Origin: JBFLVN01 sp040758475
GTDB taxonomy: Bacteria; JAGRBM01
Assembly: GCA_040758475.1 (NCBI GenBank)
Contig: JBFLVN010000138.1
Span: 1-9,730, forward strand
Length of the DNA: 9,730 nucleotides
Direction of reading: 5' to 3'
Below are positions 6,153-9,730 of this stretch, one piece after another. The position numbers and the translations under genes were made by a program. The first letter of the stretch is position 1, and the number at the start of each line of letters is the position of its first letter. The notes beneath the pieces are model-generated. The model was not told the origin of the DNA and did not search any database. It saw nothing but the letters and a program-made list of their open reading frames with translations.

Positions 6153-7091
6153 TTACGCCGTCGCCGCTTGTTCCTTGGCTGCCCGTTCGGCGGCTTTTTG
6201 CTTGAGAGCTTCCTTCCCATACTTCTCGGGGGGCATTACCCAGTCGGCGATCTTTTCCGCCCATTCCTTACTCGGGGGCTTGAAGAGGGCGAGACGCTGG
6301 GCTTCCTTGGGAAGGTCCTTATACATCTTTCGCCAGTCGCGGAAATCCCGCTTCATCTGGGCGTTCCAGTCGATCATGAGGACTTTCGTTTCCCGCATGA
6401 TCTGATCCTGGGCCTTGAACATGAGATAGTTCCAGTAAACCTGCATGGCGAGCACCCGCGCCCGGCGGACGGGGCCCACGTCCTTGAGGAGGCTCGGAAG
6501 ATAATTCCGCGCCAGGGCCACGTGCTTTACTTCATCCAGGTCAATGTAGTGGAGGAGTTCCTGGAGCACGGGTTCTTCGAAGTTCTCCATTAGGGTCTGG
6601 AAGAGGGAATGGGCCACGTTTTCGACGATGAGATTCATGCCGAGGAGTTTGGCCACCGGGTCCGTCGTGTTGCGAAGATCGTCGAGGAGTTTTTTCGCGT
6701 AGGGATTGATCTCGGGGAGTTTGACGCCCAGGGCCTTTAGATACTTACCCATGGCCGTTACGTGCTTGGATTCTTCCATGGCTTGGAAGGAGAGAACGTG
6801 CTGGGCGGCCGTATCGGAGACCATCCCGACGAGCTGGGCGGCGGTGTGCATGGCCACGATCTCGCCGTAATAGATGATGCTCATGAGGCCGGCGATGGCC
6901 TTCTTCTGGTCTTCGGTCGCCTTGATCCCGCCGTGCTTGGCGTAGATTTCCTCGAACATTGTGTCGTCGTTCCAGAACTGCCGCTTGGAACCCTCGACCG
7001 AATTGGCGAGCTTGGGCCAGTTGTCGAACGAGATGAAGTTCTCGTAATCGTAAGGGCTGAAATCGGGGCTCTGGGGGATGGATGCTGCCAT
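6153..7091 (-). CDS. Ferritin-like diiron-carboxylate protein, paralog B
   Basis: 312-residue helical soluble protein with a full diiron ligand set: E77 (YYGEIVAM), E107 and H110 (MEESKHV), E157 (LIVENVAHS), E187 and H190 (DLDEVKHVA). The Arg of the DEARH motif in the protein at 3482-4459 is Lys here, but the glutamate spacing (30, 50, 30) is identical, and the middle part aligns (INP-KKLLD, LGM, E--A-S-F, EP, DE-R/K-HVA). The C-terminal tail from about 290 is Lys/Ala/Glu-rich and looks like a charged helix. ATG 7091 has GGAGGA 7 bases upstream. It lies 37 bases after the FadR-like gene with no terminator between, so the two are probably co-transcribed. The substrate is unknown; the regulator's class hints at an acyl compound, which is only an inference. 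Confidence 0.72.
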   Translation of the reverse strand: MAASIPQSPDFSPYDYENFISFDNWPKLANSVEGSKRQFWNDDTMFEEIYAKHGGIKATEDQKKAIAGLMSIIYYGEIVAMHTAAQLVGMVSDTAAQHVLSFQAMEESKHVTAMGKYLKALGVKLPEINPYAKKLLDDLRNTTDPVAKLLGMNLIVENVAHSLFQTLMENFEEPVLQELLHYIDLDEVKHVALARNYLPSLLKDVGPVRRARVLAMQVYWNYLMFKAQDQIMRETKVLMIDWNAQMKRDFRDWRKMYKDLPKEAQRLALFKPPSKEWAEKIADWVMPPEKYGKEALKQKAAERAAKEQAATA

Positions 7092-7128
7092 GGGAACGTC
7101 CTCCTAAGTCTTGGTGCCTCTGGTTTTT

Positions 7129-7887
7129 TTAGAACGTGAGCCGTGCGACGAGCTTCTCGAAGAGTTCGGGGCTCGCCGGCTGGAACATCTCGGAAATAAG
7201 GCCGCGCACGGCCGCCGCATCGCGCTTCTTTACGATTTCGAGCGCCTTGCGGTAATAGGAAATGACCTTCGACTTGTCCCCCTGTTTGAGTTCCGCTTCG
7301 AAAAAGATGCGGAAAGGGGAAGAGTACTCGCAGAAAATTTGCCAGAACGTGTTGTAGAGGAGTTGAAGAGCGACCGAGTGGGCCCCTTCAAAAATGGCCC
7401 GGTGGATTTCGCCGTCGTTGGCCATGAATGCGTCGATGTCGTTGGTCAGGGTGAGTTGCTTTTCGAGGAGAGCTTCGACCCGGGCGAATTCCTCGGGCTT
7501 CATCCGCTGGAAGGCGAGTTCCGCCGATCGAATGTAGAGGGTTTGGGCGACCTCAATGACGCTCCAGAGGGCCTTGCGGTCGAATTTCCCCTGGGCGTCG
7601 GGGGTCGTGAGGAGGTGGACGAGGAGGTCCACCTCTCCCGCGCGGCGCCAGTCGAGGACTTCCACGCCCGCCCCCTGGCGGATTTCCACGAGGCCGAGTT
7701 CCTGGAGGCGCACGAGGGCTTCACGCACGCTCGTCCGATTGCATCCGAAGGCGAGGGCCAGCTCCCGCTCGGAGGGGAGCTTTTCGCCGGGCAAATAGGT
7801 CCCTTGGAGGATCTCCTTGCGAACCTGGGCTGCGATCTCTTCGGAGATGCTTTCCTTGCGGATCGGTTGGAAGGCGACTTTAGCCAT
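7129..7887 (-). CDS. FadR-subfamily GntR transcriptional regulator
   Basis: 252-residue DNA-binding regulator. The N-terminal winged helix (about 12-78) has GEKLPSERELALAFGCNRTSVREALVRL; R41, R51 and R55 occupy the places of E. coli FadR R35, R45 and R49, which contact DNA. The C-terminal helical ligand domain (about 85-245) lacks most of the Asp/His metal ligands of the common FCD type: H162 (IHRAIF) is present, but the late His position reads YYRKAL. In this it resembles the acyl-CoA-binding E. coli FadR, as do FDRKALWSVIEV and DAFMANDGEIHRAIFEGA. ATG 7887 is chosen because the N-terminal domain starts normally there; longer in-frame starts overlap the divergent gene. Its Shine-Dalgarno is weak (AAAAGG). 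It probably represses itself through the operator at 7941-7951. Family is firm; ligand is inferred. Confidence 0.9.
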   Translation of the reverse strand: MAKVAFQPIRKESISEEIAAQVRKEILQGTYLPGEKLPSERELALAFGCNRTSVREALVRLQELGLVEIRQGAGVEVLDWRRAGEVDLLVHLLTTPDAQGKFDRKALWSVIEVAQTLYIRSAELAFQRMKPEEFARVEALLEKQLTLTNDIDAFMANDGEIHRAIFEGAHSVALQLLYNTFWQIFCEYSSPFRIFFEAELKQGDKSKVISYYRKALEIVKKRDAAAVRGLISEMFQPASPELFEKLVARLTF

Positions 7888-7940
7888 TGAAATTACAGCC
7901 TTTTTGGCCCTCTTTGGCTCCAACTTGCCCGGTGGCCCGG

Positions 7941-7951
7941 TGGTTGGACCA
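7941..7951. promoter_or_regulatory. FadR-type operator TGGT-TGG-ACCA
   Basis: TGGTTGGACCA fits TGGT-N3-ACCA, the site class known for FadR-subfamily regulators, and its right side GGACCAGTT also matches the outer part of the E. coli FadR site. It lies in the gap between the FadR-like gene and the divergent amidohydrolase and covers the predicted start point (about 7949) of the regulator's promoter. The preceding bases hold a tandem 8-mer, CCGGTGGC then CCGGTGGT (7929-7944), which may add a partial site. Confidence 0.65.
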
Positions 7952-7955
7952 GTTG

Positions 7956-7985
7956 TATCTAAGCAAAATGCACTAGGCCTGTCAA
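7956..7985 (-). promoter_or_regulatory. Sigma70-like promoter of the FadR-like gene and diiron paralog B
   Basis: On the minus strand a perfect TTGACA (7980-7985) is followed after 18 bases by TAGATA (7956-7961), or after 17 by TTAGAT. The -10 match is modest (3 of 6), but the -35 is exact. The start point would be near 7949, giving a leader of about 62 bases. Confidence 0.55.
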
Positions 7986-8070
7986 GGGAAATTTGTAGTA
8001 CGAAAAACGCGAGAGTCGTTGCTCTCAGTTCCCAAATCCTTTTAACTTCCCGCCCGTGGAGATAAGTGAT

Positions 8071-9730
8071 ATGCCCGAAAATCCCGACATCATCCTTCGA
8101 AACGGCATCGTGTACGACGGCACGGGGGCGCCGCCCGTAAAGGCCGATTTGGCGATTGCGAACGGCCGCGTGACGAAACTCGAAAGCCGCATCGCCGGGA
8201 AAGGCGCAAAAGAGATCGATGCCGAGGGCCAGTGGGTGATGCCGGGTTTCATCGATCTCCACACCCACTACGACGCGGAAGTGGAAGTGCTGCCGGGCCT
8301 GGAAGAATCCGTCCGGCACGGGGTTACGACCGTAATCATGGGGAACTGTTCCCTCTCGGTCGCCCTGGGAACGGAAGAAGAACTCCTTGGAATCTTCTGC
8401 CGCGTGGAGAGCCTTCCCCGTGAACTGCTCGCCAAGTGGCTTGGCGGCCGGGTTACTTGGAAGAGCGTCAAGGAATACTACGACCATCTCGATACCTTGC
8501 CGCTTGGGCCCAATGTGGGAAGTTTTCTTGGACACTCGAACGTCCGGGCAAAGGTGATGGGTTTGGACCGGAGCCTCAAGGTTCCCAAGGCCCACAAGGA
8601 CGAGATCAAAAAGATGCGCGCCATCGTGCGTGAGGCGCTCGACGCCGGATACCTGGGACTATCCATCGACATGCTCCCTTGGCACCGGATGGATGGCGAT
8701 CCCTACCGGGGCGTTTCCGTCCCTTCCCAACAGGCCCATCCTTCCGAATACGCGGCCCTGGCCGACGTGGTGCGGGAGCGGGAAAGAGTTCTCCAAGCAG
8801 CGCCCAACGCCGTGATGAAAACGAGCGTGGCCCGGCTCGTGGCCATGAGCACGGGAATCCTTCGGAAACCCCTCAAGACCACCATCATCGCCGCCATGGA
8901 CGTGAAGACGAACCGCGGCATCTACAAGCTCGCCACCAACATGGCCAAGTTCGCCAATGAGTTCCTGAACGCCGACATCCGTTGGCAGGCGCTGGCCGAT
9001 CCGTTCCTGAATTTCTGCGATGGCGTTCATACGCCGCTGTTCGAGGAATTCCCCACGGGCGTCGCGGCCATCAGCTCGGAGCCTGAAAAGCGCCGGAAGA
9101 TGTTCCGCGACCCGGCTTATCGGAAGCAGTTTCGCAAGGAATGGGAAAGCCGCAAGGACCGGGTTTTCCACCGGAACCTCTCCGATATGTTCGTCGTCTC
9201 AGCGCCCGATGCGTCGCTCGCCGGAAAGTCGTTCGCCAAGATCGCCAAGGAGAAGGGGAAGGAGCCCCTCGAATGCTTCCTTGATCTCTTAGCCGAGCAC
9301 GACGCGGAACTCCGTTGGAAAACGGTTGTCAGCAACGACCGGGAAGCCCCGCGCCGCTACGTCCTGGGCCACGAGTACACGTTCCCCGGCTTCAACGACG
9401 CCGGGGCTCACAACCGGAACATGGCCTTCCACGACGGGGGCCTCAAAATGCTCCAGCAGGTTCAAGCCCATCCGGACACCATGCCCCTGGAGAAAGCCAT
9501 CTGGAAGCTTACGAAGGGCATGGCCGATTGGCTCGGGATCGAGACGGGCTCCATCCGCCCCGGCGACGTGGCGGATGTGGCGATCGTAAATCCCGAAAAA
9601 CTCAAGACCGGCCTTGGCGATCCGGTCGAATACAAGGACCCGAACCTGGGTGGCCTCATGCGCATGGTAAAGCGTTCCGAAGGGGTCGTGACGAACGTCC
9701 TCGTGGGCGGAAAAGTCGCCTTCGAGAAGG
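8071..9730 (+). CDS. N-acyl-D-amino-acid deacylase-like amidohydrolase, 3'-partial
   Basis: Amidohydrolase-superfamily enzyme, probably cleaving an N-acyl amide or related bond; 553 residues are visible and the frame is still open at the window edge. The N-terminal beta-sandwich (PDIILRNGIVYDGTG) leads into GFIDLHTHYDAE with metal ligands H64 and H66, then C93 in VIMGNCSLS, at the same 29-residue spacing from the first His as H67/C96 of Alcaligenes D-aminoacylase. The active-site Asp is probably D443 (GFNDAGAH). The second half of the metal site is unusual: the THxR-type motif of classical D-aminoacylases is not seen after GLSIDMLPWHRMDGDPYRG, and the protein is longer than the usual 480-500 residues. 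It belongs to a long, diverged branch often annotated as D-aminoacylase. ATG 8071 has GGAG 9 bases upstream. It is divergent from a FadR-like regulator whose operator lies between them. Confidence 0.85.
   Translation, partial: MPENPDIILRNGIVYDGTGAPPVKADLAIANGRVTKLESRIAGKGAKEIDAEGQWVMPGFIDLHTHYDAEVEVLPGLEESVRHGVTTVIMGNCSLSVALGTEEELLGIFCRVESLPRELLAKWLGGRVTWKSVKEYYDHLDTLPLGPNVGSFLGHSNVRAKVMGLDRSLKVPKAHKDEIKKMRAIVREALDAGYLGLSIDMLPWHRMDGDPYRGVSVPSQQAHPSEYAALADVVRERERVLQAAPNAVMKTSVARLVAMSTGILRKPLKTTIIAAMDVKTNRGIYKLATNMAKFANEFLNADIRWQALADPFLNFCDGVHTPLFEEFPTGVAAISSEPEKRRKMFRDPAYRKQFRKEWESRKDRVFHRNLSDMFVVSAPDASLAGKSFAKIAKEKGKEPLECFLDLLAEHDAELRWKTVVSNDREAPRRYVLGHEYTFPGFNDAGAHNRNMAFHDGGLKMLQQVQAHPDTMPLEKAIWKLTKGMADWLGIETGSIRPGDVADVAIVNPEKLKTGLGDPVEYKDPNLGGLMRMVKRSEGVVTNVLVGGKVAFEK

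Noticed and set aside
7111..7890. 259-residue plus-strand open frame antisense to the FadR-like gene
   Set aside because: It almost exactly mirrors the regulator and lacks any motif; a shadow frame.
8019..8047. Promoter for the amidohydrolase (TTGCTC, 17 bases, TTAACT)
   Set aside because: Both hexamers match only 3 of 6 consensus bases and the leader would be very short; not supported well enough to list.
7129..8595. 488-residue version of the FadR-like protein with a long N-terminal extension
   Set aside because: The extension is antisense to the amidohydrolase and would cross the promoter and operator region; the winged-helix domain starts normally from ATG 7887.

Overview
The window is GC-rich bacterial chromosome with short intergenic gaps and Shine-Dalgarno sites of the GGAGG type. 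It holds two housekeeping genes of bacterial type (ssb with a DDDIPF tail, rpsU for bS21). A lineage cannot be fixed from sequence alone. The mix of a D-aminoacylase-like amidohydrolase, stand-alone diiron ferritin-like proteins and a FadR-type regulator would suit a free-living, metabolically versatile Gram-negative such as a proteobacterium or Myxococcota/Desulfobacterota-like bacterium; this is a guess. I see no tRNA, rRNA, CRISPR array, insertion sequence or phage gene.

Layout. Positions 2-3431 (+) hold a tightly packed operon: an iron-dependent alcohol dehydrogenase (cut at the window edge, only a few residues missing), an aldehyde dehydrogenase and a class I glutamine amidotransferase-like gamma-glutamyl hydrolase of the PuuD type. 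Together they look like the lower half of a gamma-glutamylated amine or amino-alcohol degradation route; the gamma-glutamylation enzyme would lie outside the window. Converging on it from the right (-) are a diiron ferritin-like protein (3482-4459), ssb (4559-5023) and rpsU (5185-5412). A thioredoxin-fold AhpC/TSA-family protein (5577-6101, +) is divergent from rpsU. A second, diverged diiron ferritin-like protein (6153-7091, -) lies 37 bases downstream of a FadR-like GntR regulator (7129-7887, -), and these two look like one operon. Divergent from the regulator is an N-acyl-D-amino-acid deacylase-like amidohydrolase (8071 to the window end, +).

Regulation. Three hairpins with T-rich tails on the minus strand end the three minus-strand units (3439-3458, 5136-5161, 6108-6129), and two of them share the same 8-bp stem. 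ssb has a good sigma70-like promoter (5059-5087). The FadR-like gene has a promoter with a perfect TTGACA -35, and its predicted start point falls inside a TGGT-N3-ACCA palindrome, the known type of FadR-subfamily operator. This suggests self-repression.

Most interesting points. The two diiron proteins are far apart in sequence but keep identical spacing (30, 50 and 30 residues) between the four key glutamates. One of them sits in an operon with a FadR-like, probably acyl-responsive regulator, opposite an amidohydrolase whose metal site departs from classical D-aminoacylase. This set (regulator, operator, diiron protein, amidohydrolase) is the best candidate here for an uncharacterised system; a lipid or N-acyl substrate is an inference only.
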